Assembly (NCBI GenBank): GCA_944474755.1
Contig: OX104117.1
Location: 40,193,222-40,257,221 of the forward strand
DNA length: 64,000 bases
Source: Limnoperna fortunei
Lineage: Eukaryota; Mollusca; Bivalvia; Mytilida; Modiolidae
Direction: 5' to 3'
Part shown: positions 25,326 to 36,233 of the stretch, piece after piece
Layout of the letters: every line of letters begins with the position of its first letter
How positions within the stretch are numbered: the first letter of the stretch is position 1
Notes under the pieces: model-generated
Seen by the model: only the letters and a program-made list of their open reading frames with translations
What the model was told of the DNA's origin: nothing
Database searches by the model: none
Program-made: the position numbers and the translations under genes

Positions 25326-26489
25326 GCAAAATACGCCCCTTAAAAAGTAGATCATAGATTAACACAGGATAATTTTTCTGCTGAATTATCGTAATGAAAA
25401 GGTACAATGTGATATAATTAAAAACAAATAAAGGAAAAAAAGCACAACACGGGTGTATAGAATGTTTCAAGTAATTGTACATTTACAATGGGTTTTTTTC
25501 CTTGTTTGTAGTCCTCTAAATTTTTTGTGATTTTGAATGACTTGTAGATTATAAACTACTAGTATGAAAGAACTACAATTCAAAGATGCACTCCTTATAC
25601 TTTCGTTAAAATACTGACCTACTATTGTCATCATTAATGGCGAAGAAAAATGTATCTGGATCAAAGCTAATGTTGGCAATGTTATCTGACAGTTGCAAAT
25701 TATTAATAAACAGCAGGCACCACCGCTTCTTGTATAGGATCCTTACAATATTGTTTACTTTTTCTGTACTTTTTCTTCTTCTACAGCATGGTCACCATGA
25801 ACTACAACGTAATCTTCAACATGGTCATTCGGAACATGTGTTGATTTGATTCATCAAGGAAGTACATTTATTACGAAGTGTAACAGTCATATGCCATACT
25901 GATATCAAATTGATCTCATTAAATAAGCAATTGTGTAAACGTTTGTAATAATCAATCGGACTTTTTTGGCAAAATCGATATCAATTTCACAACCGATCAA
26001 TAATCAATCATATTTTTAATTTCTTGTTTCAGTGTGCACGTTTGGTGAATCAATAGTACATGTATGTGTATACTATTCATCATTAACTCTTGATAATACA
26101 TGAGAAGTGTAAGTATATACGCTTTGGTATAATTCTAGCTTAAGAGTATATTGATTTGTAAACTAATGTTTAGGTGTGTAAAAATACAAATACAAGTTTG
26201 TTTAAACATATTTCTAATTTGAACTTTAAAAGATTTATTGTAAATTTATATGAGTACAATTGATCGTATTTTTAACACATTATCTGGTAATTTAGACAGA
26301 TCATTGAGTTTATGAAATGAAACATTTTAAGAACAATTCTTTTGCATTATTTACTAAAGGGTACCTTTTAGAAATACTTACTTCCATCCACATGTCGTGT
26401 GTTTAAGTACTGTGCAATGACTACAAAAACATCTCATTATTTCTAGTTTTAGTGTTTCCTTTGGAAGTGCGGAATGTATAATTTCTTTC
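25326..26489. other. No gene recognised
   Basis: AT-rich spacer with overlapping short frames on both strands but no domain or repeat identified. Confidence 0.45.
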
Positions 26490-27310
26490 TTTTAGCTCAC
26501 CTGGACCTAAGGTCCTTGTGAGCTTTTGCCACCCTTTGGCGTCCGTCGTCCGTTTTAACTTTTGCATAAATCTTCTCTTGAACCACTGGGCCACAATCAT
26601 CCTAGGGTTCCTCGTTTCAAATGTGTACCTAGGGTGTTGATCAACGGACAAAAATGGCCGCTGTTACTAAAAATAGAAAATGTCAACACACATTTTTGAT
26701 CATTATCTCAAAAATTATAATAGCAATAAAGAAAACCGTTACTTCAATTGATCATCGCATTAAGGTCTACAATAGTTGCTATTAGTGTGAAGTTGTGTAT
26801 TGGCTTCCTGTAGGAGTTGCCCTTTAATTACGATTTTTGACAAAATTTTTGGTATTTACAAAATATTTTAAAACTATAAGAGCTAGAGTAAAACTGTAAA
26901 TGACAAAATGATCAGCAATTTGTCTTACAATTCACTTTATTCTTCTGACATTTAAGGGCAATTACTCCTTATAGGAGTAATTGCCCTTAAATGGCATTTT
27001 TAATCAAATGTTCCATTTTTGTCCTGTAACTTAAAAGCCGTAACAGCGAGAGTAAAACTATAAATAGCAAAAATTATCAGCAATGAAAGTCCTACAATTC
27101 ACTTTATTTGTATGAAATTTTCAGATGACTCCTTATAGGAGTTATGGCCCTTAAACGACAATTTTGTTATGACATTTTTCGTTTTTGTCCTGTAACTTTA
27201 AAACTATAACAGCTAGATTAAAACTGTAAATTGCACAAATGATCAGCAAAGCAAGGCCTACAAATAATTGCTTTATCGGAAATTGCAAGATGATTCTTTA
27301 TAGGTGTTAA
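26490..27310. repeat. Bivalve-type hairpin plus ~190-bp tandem units
   Basis: Begins with a palindrome at 26494-26524 ('agctcacctggacctaagg' and complement), followed by 'ggcgtccgtcgtccg'. Then come three diverged tandem units, each with 'ctgtaactt-aaa', 'agctagagtaaaactgtaaa', 'gatcagcaa' and 'actccttataggag'. One unit contains a perfect hairpin at 26951-26991 with 18-base arms ('tttaagggcaattactcc'). I know this arrangement as widespread in bivalve genomes. The minus-strand frame at 26421-26651 is not a credible protein. Confidence 0.6.
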
Positions 27311-27689
27311 AAAATTGCTGCGAAATATTCATGTTGTCGACCAAAAGTATGATAGACACGTTATCTTCAATTGACAATTAAAAACTTGTTGTTAATGTAA
27401 AGGAAGGCCATTTTAGCTAGGTAACTAACTGTAGTACAGATTATGAGGATGTAAAGTACCCAATATATGTGATATTTTGAAAAAAAATTTAAACATATAT
27501 CGGAAGCAATCAGTGAATAAAGCCTAAAATAATATGGACATACAAGGACATTAATGTTAAAAATTATTTAATACTCTGTAATTCTATTTCTGTCATTGTT
27601 ATATGATAACATGGACCGATTTTAATCAAATGTATGCACAAACTGTATGTACAAACACTAAAAGACCTTCATTTCGGTAATAATGTATT

Positions 27690-27775
27690 GGTTTTGTTTT
27701 GGGATTTTCGTATGTTTTTGTGTTGTTTTTTTTTTTTTTTTGGTTTTTTTTTTGTTTTGTTTTGTTCATGTTGGA
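27690..27775 (+). repeat. T/G low-complexity tract
   Basis: Long T runs interrupted by G ('gttgtttttttttttttttt', 'ggtttttttttttgttttgt'). The phenylalanine-rich frames overlapping it are artefacts. Confidence 0.9.
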
Positions 27776-29071
27776 GTTTTATTGGACAAACAAGGCCAGC
27801 GACTCAAGTTAGTCAGTGTTTGTGTTAAGATTATGCACATAAAGATTAACACTGCATTCTTCAAATTCAAAATGTATATGTTTTACAGGATGTGCTTGTC
27901 ATTTGATGCACCTGGCATTATGTAAAGCAGCAAAATGTAGGGATCCACTCATTGATATCTACTTCTAACTAGAAAAATCAAGTAAACGCAAACATTCATT
28001 CAAAGAAATGCAAATTATGTATGAACTCCCTATGAAAAAATAAAAGTCTTTAACATGCATCAACCTGATGGCTTTCGTTAGGAAAATGGTATAACTTTTG
28101 CTTAAACAGTATCCAGCTTTGTTTGCGTTTTTTAGCAGAGGGAACGAAAGAAAACAAATATAGTTAAGTTCCTGAAAAAGCACAAGTAAAAGAGTACATT
28201 GTCTGAGAAACAAGCCGATTCTGAACGATATGATAAGATACCAAAACTAGTTGACATTGCAATGTCAGCTGTATCTACTTCTGTTTCATAAATGACAATT
28301 CCAGTTATATTGTCCTGAAGTTCTCCTAAGCTAATGTCAATTGTATCAACTATGCGTTTAGCAAAAGCAAAGAAGTTTGATTTAAGTAGTTATCTGTTCA
28401 AAGAAACGCATCAAATACCTCACAATCTGCGAAAGAGAATGTCAAGCAACGCACAGACTCCTAGTTGTGTTCAGTTGTGAAGAGTAAGGCATGTGATCCC
28501 CACGTGTCAGAGTTTGCCCAAGAGTGATAGTAATAAACAGAACACTATGAAAATCTCTGAAACTAAAAAAACAAGGTCAATGTGTTCAAAACAAAAAGGA
28601 ATCTAAAGCAAAGAAAATGCTTTGTGATTTTAAAATGTTAATACAAGACTCTATTGAAACTTTATTTCCAATGCAAGGCTAATGTTTTCAAAATGAAGAA
28701 CTTTCCATTCAAAAATTACCTAAGGTTTTGTGCGACCAATGTTCAAATCTTCAAATCTTCTTTTCCGTTTTATTAAGCTTAAATGTATCAAGAAATCTTC
28801 ATCAATTATTATATTGATTTTTAAATAGGGAAACCAAAAAGACTGAATATCGGTTCTTCTGCAAACTGTTACTTGAATAAACATGATGAATGTAATACAA
28901 ACACTAATGTTAGAAATTTTTATACTTAAGCATGTCTTCACATACTCAAAATTCCTTTTTGGGGATAGTGGTTTAGCCAATGCAGAGTTGTTAGATATTC
29001 TAGGGAGCTGTTCATTGACTTCTAGTCAGATTGAATTTTTTTGGCACATGTCTTTTATTATTCAAACTTAG
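27776..29071. other. Possibly decayed transposon DNA upstream of hAT remnant
   Basis: Plus-strand translation has moderately protein-like stretches between stops (for example around 28210-28300 and 28883-29071). They might be the earlier part of the hAT-like transposase that ends at 29452, but no motif is clear enough to say so. Confidence 0.3.
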
Positions 29072-29452
29072 ACTAAAAGATGTGAACTTGAAGAAGAATT
29101 CCTAAAGTATCAGATTGAGGGCTTACCTAGCTCTATTCCATATTCAGATATAATTCATGTAGTATGGCAATTAATTTTCCAATTTATTGATTCAGCCATT
29201 AAGGAAAATAAGTTCAAAAATCTGTGTACGGTTGCAAAGTGTGTACTTGTTTTTTTTCAGTCCAATTCTGATTGTGAGTCTATTATGCAATGTGAACAAC
29301 AACGTAATAGAGTTCAGGCCATTTCTTTTTAGAACACATTAGGTAATTTAATGGTAAGAAGATTGATGTTGAGTGCAACAAACACGGCATCACATCATGA
29401 CAGAACACTTTTGCGAAAATGTAAAAAGTCAATTTGTCAACACTTGCATTAA
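29072..29452 (+). pseudogene. hAT-family transposase C-terminus (dimerisation domain), decayed
   Basis: A frame of 126 codons, open except for one internal stop (TAG near 29330), reads like the C-terminal hAT dimerisation domain. An acidic lead ('ELEEEFLKYQ') is followed by a tryptophan region, a segment ending 'VAKCVLVFFQSNSDCESIM' and then 'NTLGNLMVRRLMLSATNT'. In the family the middle part is the hydrophobic 'P-H-S-N-A-x-x-E-R' segment followed by a 'T-L-x-x-L' helix; here 'QSNSDCES' sits at that place, with the ER pair lost. hAT transposases move DNA by cut and paste and dimerise through this domain. No terminal repeats were found. The assignment rests on pattern recognition by eye. Confidence 0.55.
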
Positions 29453-29789
29453 GCAGTAATAGACTATTATTTATGTGTTATGTTTAGGTTGTAATGTCAT
29501 TTTGTTCAATCAGTTAAATACTCTTTTGTTCACCTTTTTTTATTTACATGTTAAGATAGATCTATATTTCTTGTTATTCCATGTATATGTTATTTTGAAC
29601 AGATTCTAATCTATTTAATTTACTGTTGTTTTTTTCATTCAGGAAAATATGGTGTTGTCAATACAACTAAAGTGTTTTAGACAATTATGTATTGTGTTTT
29701 CACTGACTCCAAAAAGGTCAATCTTTGGCAATAAATTTAAATTGTTCCAGCGACAGTGTCCCTTAACCTCTGATGTTCCTCTTAAACAC

Positions 29790-30300
29790 TTCAATGTGTT
29801 GACAAGTATGATCTTAAGGTCTGATCTCTTTTCCAATGTTTAAGCTTACAGATTTCATTAAACGCTGTTTTTTTTAAGAAAACAGGAACGAGACTATATC
29901 AACACCTTGTGATAAGCCATGGAAAGATCTTCACAAGAATCAATACAAACAGTGTTTCATAAAAGGATCGTCTAAATGTAACACCAAACCACTATCGAAA
30001 CTTCTGACCACTATTTTTACAACAAAATAACAGGGAATCAAAAATACTGTGACACTTGCTACTCCAGGAGTGGCATAAATGAAATGTGGATCCTGTAACA
30101 TTATAAAGACTTGATAGATATCTTAAGGTTCGGATCTCTTTCTCAATGTAACAGAATGTAATTCTTAGATTTTTCTCTACATTCTACACGTTACGCGGCC
30201 ATCCTCCATATGCAGCTTAAACCAAGCTTAAAGATCTTATTAAAAGCTTTTTTTAGGAAAACTGGTACTAGACGATATAAATACCTGGTAATTAGCAAAT
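29790..30300 (+). pseudogene. Penelope-like reverse transcriptase, decayed and rearranged
   Basis: Frameshifted fragments match the second Penelope-like copy at 53400-53880. In order they are: 'FKKTGTRLYQHLVIS' (29870-29920), 'LHKNQYKQCFIKGSSKCNTK' (29930-29990), 'YCDTCYSRSGINEMWIL' (30050-30100), then 'FRKTGTRRYKYLVIS' (30250-30300). The first and last segments are versions of the same part of the protein, so one piece is duplicated or out of order. 'atcttaaggtctgatctctt' at 29811 and 'atcttaaggttcggatctct' at 30121 mark the repeated DNA. Penelope-like elements encode an RT related to telomerase plus a GIY-YIG nuclease; no nuclease part is visible. Non-functional. Confidence 0.6.
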
Positions 30301-31309
30301 AAAACACACTAGTCTTTTAGTCTTTCATTGGGTACTCTCTTCTCCTCTCCGACTTTTTTTAGGCTGAATTCCTTGAAAGCCTGCTGAAGAAAAAAGTCAC
30401 TGGCCCAGACCTATAGTTTCACATTCTGCTATATTAATTATGTTTCGAGCATCTAAAAAATGTACAGATACAGGGCTCCAGAGTCTTCCGCCTAATTGGC
30501 ACTTTTATGCTGGTGAAAGCATTCATAATTCCGCAAAATCTACTACTATAATGACACTTTTTATCATTTTTTCTAGAAAATCGTCCTCTCATAACAATGG
30601 TCTTTTTTTTGACAGATTTAACTATTTCCCACTTTTGCCAATTAAACAATATTTTTAATATATCATTCAAATCATCAAACTTGTAAGTTTATTGTGAAAC
30701 ATAAGCCATACAACCTGTATATGCAATTTCTATGATAATAATTAACACCATCTTCTTTTGCGACAAAATGTTTCTCGAAACGTTTTATATTTATCCTAAA
30801 GCAATATAACATAACAATATTTACATAATACAGTCATAAAACTTTCAAGAATTTATGTCATTAAATTATTTTGGTCTCCATTTGTTAAACATTTCATTTG
30901 ACATTTCAGTTCATGGTTATCTTTATCCCACTGTCTCTACAAACTATGGATACAACTATTCATAACAACATGATGTTTTGTCCTATATACCTTTCTTGAC
31001 GACTGTTTTAGCTGGAAAAGTTTGACTAGATTGAGAATAAAGATTTGAAAATGTTTTTATTTTTGTGATATGGAATCTTTGCGAGTTTTTCTAGGCTTTT
31101 TAGTTAGGGAGTTATCAGATATTTAATTTTTTAGATTCCAGTGGTCATAGAGAAAAAATCTTTTAAATTTGAAGGACCTTTGTATCCCTTTCACCCTTGT
31201 CCACATTTGCAATACTATTCATTATGCTCTCCATGTTTTTCTTTGTTGTTGGTAAACTAATTCCTTCTTGGTAAACTAATTCCTTCTTTTCAAGCGCAGC
31301 TTTCTTTTT
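30301..31309. other. No gene recognised
   Basis: AT-rich. A 22-bp tandem duplication ('ttggtaaactaattccttct') lies at about 31250-31290. Confidence 0.5.
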
Positions 31310-31388
31310 AGTCCGAGAATCTTCGCCCGTCCAACGCTTTTGTTTGCGTGGGCAAAAAAAGCGTTGGACGGCAGAGGATTCTCGGACT
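31310..31388. mobile_element. Short GC-richer hairpin element
   Basis: Arms 'agtccgagaatc' plus 'gtccaacgctttt' pair with 'aaaagcgttggac' plus 'gattctcggact' around a loop at 31342-31356. The arm mismatch is confined to about seven bases. This looks like a small foldback MITE. Confidence 0.7.
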
Positions 31389-32159
31389 ACGTGGGACAAA
31401 TCAGAATGCCAAATATTAAATCAATCAGCTGCATGGGATCCCTGAATGTGACATAAGTAAAACAAAATATTACTCCCTAAGCCTTCAGTTTACTGTGAAT
31501 TTCATCATAGTTATGCAGCACCCATGTTTCAAAAAACGTACCAAAGGATTTTGTGGTTTCTTTCAAATGGGTTGACATCGAGTCGATCATGTGTGCCACC
31601 ACCCAATCACACCTGAGCGATCAAAATTTTACTGGAAATGGTACGTGTGATAGTCAGAACACGTCTTATTTAATTTAGCATTCTTTAACAAAAAATATAA
31701 AGCCAGTCGACATTCGTTTTACGGTATTTACAAACAGTAATCAATGTCTCTAAGGCACTTTGTCCCGCTCGGTACATATATGTCCAAACAATAATTCTTT
31801 CAATTTTTAGTATTAAGTTCTTGTCTTTATGTAAATGTGTACCAAGTTTCACTGCCTATAAACTTTATATGCACAAAAAGGTTTCAACACAGATGTAAAA
31901 TAAAGGTTGTGACAATCAAACAAAACGAAAATCTATATTTACGACCAAAGTTTCATTGTCGGAATATAACAAAACAGGCTTAATAACCAAAAAAATATGC
32001 TTTTAGGGCTTAGATAGTGATACTCTTGGACGTGTTTTGATGAATACTTTTTTCCATACTAACTAGCAAAAGCAGCAAATAAAAGGTTTAATGAGAAGAA
32101 ATGAAGGGAAAGTTTAAAGCCAACGTAGACAGACTCGAATGGGAAATTGGCAAGAAACT
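31389..32159. other. No gene recognised
   Basis: Spacer between two hairpin elements. Nothing recognised. Confidence 0.45.
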
Positions 32160-32482
32160 AACGATTATGAGAAAAAATAAATTTTACGAGAATACTGACT
32201 TTTCTTTGGATGGAAAATATTTTCAATCAAAGAATGGCAAAAAATCATCGACCCGAATTATCTGACGTCAGATTTTACTCCTCGGAAAACTTTTTCTTTT
32301 TCTGTAGATGTTTTTTTTTTAAAGTCCAATTAAAAAATAAAATTATTGCGGTTTTTTTAATGTTTAAATTTATTTAGGTATTAAACACGCAAAATATTCT
32401 CTACGCCGATTCTACGATGTGCAATACAGAAATTTTGTTATTTCTCGATCGAGAAAATATTCTTACATATTGAAGCAAAAAA
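32160..32482 (+). mobile_element. Non-autonomous element family M1, copy 1
   Basis: Matches 47041-47402 on the same strand: 'gagaatactgacttttc', 'tggaaaatattttc', 'tgacgtca' with 'attttactcc', 'aatttattta' and the ending 'agaaattttgttatttctcg'. In copy 2 the end forms a long hairpin; here most of the left hairpin arm is missing ('gcaaaatattctct' runs straight into the loop). Confidence 0.7.
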
Positions 32483-32967
32483 ATTTCCTTTTTTTTTGCA
32501 TAATTATTTTGACACAATATTACTGATTAAAAACAGACGCTCATTACAAAATTGTGATATAAAAATATGTTGAAAGAATACGATGCCTACCAAATAAAAA
32601 AATGGTTTACAGGAAATTTCGAGATTAGCTGCGGGTGTTTAATAAAGTAAGACAACTCAACACCACAGCAATAATTTTATTTTTTTTTTGTTAAACAACA
32701 GGAAAACATAATATATCAGAAAGTTATAAGATACAAAAAAGTCACAAACATGTTTATACAATGGGGGTACAACTTTACAGTAAAAAAATGAGTCCTTACT
32801 ATATTACGGTATTTGCATTACTAATGTCACAATCCAAGGAAACGGGTTTATAATTAGGTTGTGACATAAGTACTGCATATAGAAATAAAAACAATCAAGT
32901 TCACACATTGTTACAGATAGCAATGTACCAATAGCCAATGTATTACATTATTGATTTACACAGGCTT
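32483..32967. other. No gene recognised
   Basis: AT-rich spacer. Nothing recognised. Confidence 0.45.
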
Positions 32968-33218
32968 TTGTTTGAATTATTTCTTTTGAGTGATATTTCA
33001 CTCCACTTTCAGCAATGTTTCAGCTGTATCATTGCGTCAAGTTTTTATTAAGGGGAGGAAGCCAGCAGTACCCGGAGAAAAACCCCGGACCTTCGTTAGG
33101 AAAACTAGCAATCTTTGTCAATTGAGATTGGAGTCGCTTCCCGCAGTGAGAGTCAAACCCGACAGACCCCGTGATCAATAGTAGACAAATTACCTTAACC
33201 CCTCGGACACTGAGGCCT
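32968..33218 (-). mobile_element. tRNA-derived SINE with A and B boxes
   Basis: On the minus strand the head (right end) has a Pol III A-box-like segment at 33193-33209 (complement of 'ccttaacccctcggaca', tRNA-Leu/Ser type). A B-box-like segment lies at 33148-33164 (complement of 'gagagtcaaacccgaca'), about 30 bases downstream. The body includes the complements of 'ggaaaactagcaatctttgt', 'acccggagaaaaaccccgg' and 'ccactttcagcaatgtttca', and the tail has a TTTG-type end. Such SINEs are transcribed by RNA polymerase III and copied by a partner LINE. This is the best preserved head in the window. Confidence 0.8.
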
Positions 33219-33236
33219 CTAATTTACACATGCAAC

Positions 33237-33488
33237 TGTTTGTTTGTTTGAATGGTGTTTAATGCCAGTTTCACAATTAGCCAGAAATATTGTGGCATCG
33301 AGTTTTGATTTGAGAAGGAACCCGGAGAAAACCCCGTACTTCGGTAGAAAAACTGGCAATCCTTGTCAATTAAGATTGTAATCGAGCACACCCCACACGC
33401 AGCGAGACAAAACTGCAACCAATGTTAACGATCATGTGATCAATAGTAGACGACTAACTACCTTAACCACTCTGCCACCAAGGCTTCT
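33237..33488 (-). mobile_element. tRNA-derived SINE, adjacent second copy
   Basis: Same family and orientation as the neighbour ending at 33218. The A-box-like segment at 33461-33477 (complement of 'ccttaaccactctgcca') closely follows a tRNA-Leu/Ser A box. The B box is decayed near 33401-33420. The tail shows 'tgtttgtttgtttgaatg'. The two copies sit head to tail with about 18 bp between them. Confidence 0.8.
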
Positions 33489-33631
33489 TACAGATCTCGT
33501 TAGTAAAGCTGAAGTCCGAATTTAGCTCATATATGTCCAATACTATACAAGAAAACAAAATTGTATTTGCACAGGTATGAGAGAAACGTTATTATTGTCC
33601 AAACTGTCGGCCTTGTCAATACTTATACAAT

Positions 33632-33805
33632 AGTTGCTTATATAGAGGGCATTGTCATGATATCTTGACTGCACAAGGGAGAGTGGTATTGCCTGAAACA
33701 TTAATAATGCCCGAGCCAAAGGCGAGGGCATTATCAATGGTAAAAGCAATACCACTGTCCCGAGTGCTGTCAAGTATCATGACAATGCCAGATATATAAG
33801 CAGCT
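33632..33805. mobile_element. Foldback element, ~75-bp arms
   Basis: 'agttgcttatata', 'gggcattgtcatgatatctt' and 'agagtggtattgc' pair with 'gcaataccactgtcc', 'tatcatgacaatgcc' and 'tatataagcagct'. The tip has its own palindrome, 'aataatgccc' with 'gagggcattat'. A small hairpin with the same 'gagggcatta' sequence lies at 34016-34046. Confidence 0.8.
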
Positions 33806-34015
33806 ATTATATTTATTTTATTGAAGAATTAAGAAAACATGTGTTTAAGACTGTATTATGTATGTGTAACTGCTTGCTGTATGATTTAAATGTTTGGCCT
33901 CATGATATATCATTGTTTGGCATTTTTAGGCAATACACAGTTTGTTTTCTAAACTTTATGACATTTTTTCCTCATTAAATTAAAAATAAACAGTTCTATG
34001 CTGCTTGTGACTGGA

Positions 34016-34046
34016 GAGGGCATTACCACGACGTGATAATGCCCTC
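34016..34046. repeat. Short hairpin related to 33632 element
   Basis: 'gagggcattacca' and 'tgataatgccctc' pair around a five-base loop. The arms match the inner palindrome of the element at 33632. Confidence 0.65.
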
Positions 34047-35379
34047 ACGTCAAATTACTGCAGATTAATTAATACCAGCTGACCTTGTTTTATCCAATTG
34101 AAACAAACATAATTTTCCTGATATGAAATAAATATGATTATGCAAGAACGCCAAGGTGTTCTGGTATGGATTTATTTTGATATTTATTCTGTCTGAATTT
34201 CTCATCAGCGTGTTTTAAAAATAACATTTGTTTGTCTAGCACGTACAATGCCATCCTACATCTGACTATATGGTCTACATATAACGATTTCTTTCCAAAT
34301 GGGGTTGAACAATCGCCTTGTAGGTCATTCAAGACAATCGTATTTATAATTATAGCATCTTTTCCTTTTGTTGTCCAACGTCATATTGTCTAAAAATATA
34401 GAAATTGATATTGATAATTCTATTCTTTGTCATTACATTTAAGATAAGCTTAAAAGTCAACATAAAACATTATCTGCTGGTGTTTCGAAGTTCTTTTGAT
34501 CATATGATCAAAAATGAGTGAGCTGTTAAATAGATAAATCTTACCAATATGAATTTAGCTTATTGAAGTCCAATCTTAACCTGATATGTCATACTCTATT
34601 AGTTTCTACTTTAAAGCAAATAGCATCATAAAAAGCAATGTTATTTTTTATATGCTGATTCTTCATTATCAGTCTAATTCGAACAGAATATTATCATGTG
34701 AAATAAAGTCTGATAATCCCGCTCTTGACGCAAATGAAAATATATAAATATTTTCAAAAGAATTAAATCTGATTGATACTTTTTTATCGTTACTTTAGAT
34801 CAAAGGAAATTTTGTATGTAGATCCTGCCTAAATAAATAAAATCGTTTCCGTTCATTGATGCGACTTTAGTGGTGTTATATATAAACTTGTCTGAAATAC
34901 AATCGGTTTGACATATTATTATTTCAACAACACAGTTGACCCATACAGCGATCTTGAATTTCTCATCTATTATGTTAGAGAAATCTTATTAGGGCACAGC
35001 AGATGCTAGTATTATTTAATTGCTAGAAATGCTAAGTCTGAAGATCCATTCATATAGCGATATTATCGCGACTCTGTGAAAAATTATGTCTTTTGATTGG
35101 CAAAAGTTTGTCTAGTACAATTGTTGTATCCTGCCTCAGTAAAATCGCGTGATGTTGCTACTTACCCTGAAATTTTCTTGTATATTGCCTTTGTGTAATT
35201 CCGTGATTTGGCTTGGCTTAGAGACTTGGCGATAAAATACAGAAACAATACGGCTGCCGCCAGGTTTCCGCGTAGAAAGCATGCTTTTCCATTCAAACAC
35301 TGTTATCGTACTTTTCACTCAAAAACAAACCTCATTAATCGTAAGTCCTAAACACCTAGGGTCTTCACAAATGATCATC
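34047..35379. other. No confident gene
   Basis: AT-rich. On the minus strand at 34138-34390 a frame stays open for about 85 codons after a possible acceptor ('tatatttttag' near 34390-34400), but no protein family is recognised. Confidence 0.35.
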
Positions 35380-35900
35380 TAAAGACTTGACCTTGAAAAT
35401 GGCACCAACTTCCGTTTTTGGTTATAACTTCCAGATTTAAACAAGTCAATTCCGTATGACAAAAGTCCCTAGCAACTATATGTTTTCGAATTCAGGACGC
35501 TTTCTGTTAAAAAACATTAAGTTCCTGTTTTGAAACGTCAATTCAGGTTGACAAAAGTCCCTAATAGCGATATGTTTTGAGATTCAGGACAATATTTTCT
35601 GTTCAAATACATATACTTCCGGTTTTGACCAAAGATATTAGCAACCACATGTTTAAATTCAGGACATTTCCTGCCTAAAACGGGTTTTCAGAATTGTCAC
35701 CTGAAGACTTGACCTTGAAAATAGTATCAACATTCAGTTTGGAAGAAAAAAGTCTCTAGGAACCATATGTTTTCAAATTCAATACTTTTCCAACAAAAAA
35801 AACATTACCTTCCACTTATCGAATGTCACTTTTTTCCCTAGCAACCATTTGTTTTCTGGAATAGGACAAGATTTCCTGTTGAAGGATTTTAATCGTTACT
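35380..35900. repeat. Diverged ~100-bp minisatellite
   Basis: About five imperfect units, each built around 'gtccctagcaac', 'atatgttttcgaattcagga' and 'acttcc'. Starts of the shared block lie near 35464, 35557, 35640, 35752 and 35838. 'agacttgaccttgaaaat' occurs at both 35383 and 35705, suggesting a larger repeat period as well. Confidence 0.7.
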
Positions 35901-36054
35901 TTCCTTTGAATTACATTTCTCGGAGAATGTGGATAATGCCTAATTTTTCCTTAACATTTAGCCCTGTATTTTCTTTTCTATTGTTCGTCTTTATTATTGT
36001 AAATAATTTTTTTTTTTAATTTTTCCGAGTTTATTGTGTCGTTTTTTCTGGTTG

Positions 36055-36150
36055 CATGAAGATTTACGCCACTTTCAGCCCACTTTTAAGGAAAATTATG
36101 GCATCCTGTGTTTATTGAGGAGTAAGCCTGAGAACTTCCGATACCAGAAT
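36055..36150 (-). mobile_element. SINE body fragment
   Basis: 'tttacgccactttcagccca', 'ttatggcatcctgtgtttat' and 'gaggagtaagcctgagaac' match the tail-side body of the SINE at 32968. The head is missing. It lies directly left of the LTR retrotransposon. Confidence 0.6.
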
Positions 36151-36233
36151 GTATATTGTGTATTCACTTGTTTTATTATGCCATCAGAAACTTCAAACAA
36201 AGCTAATGGAAGCTATTTGACCAGTTTGCATAT

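Noticed and set aside
26421..26651. 76-residue minus-strand frame
   Set aside because: It spans the 'agctcacctgg' palindrome and GTCC repeats of a dispersed non-coding repeat.
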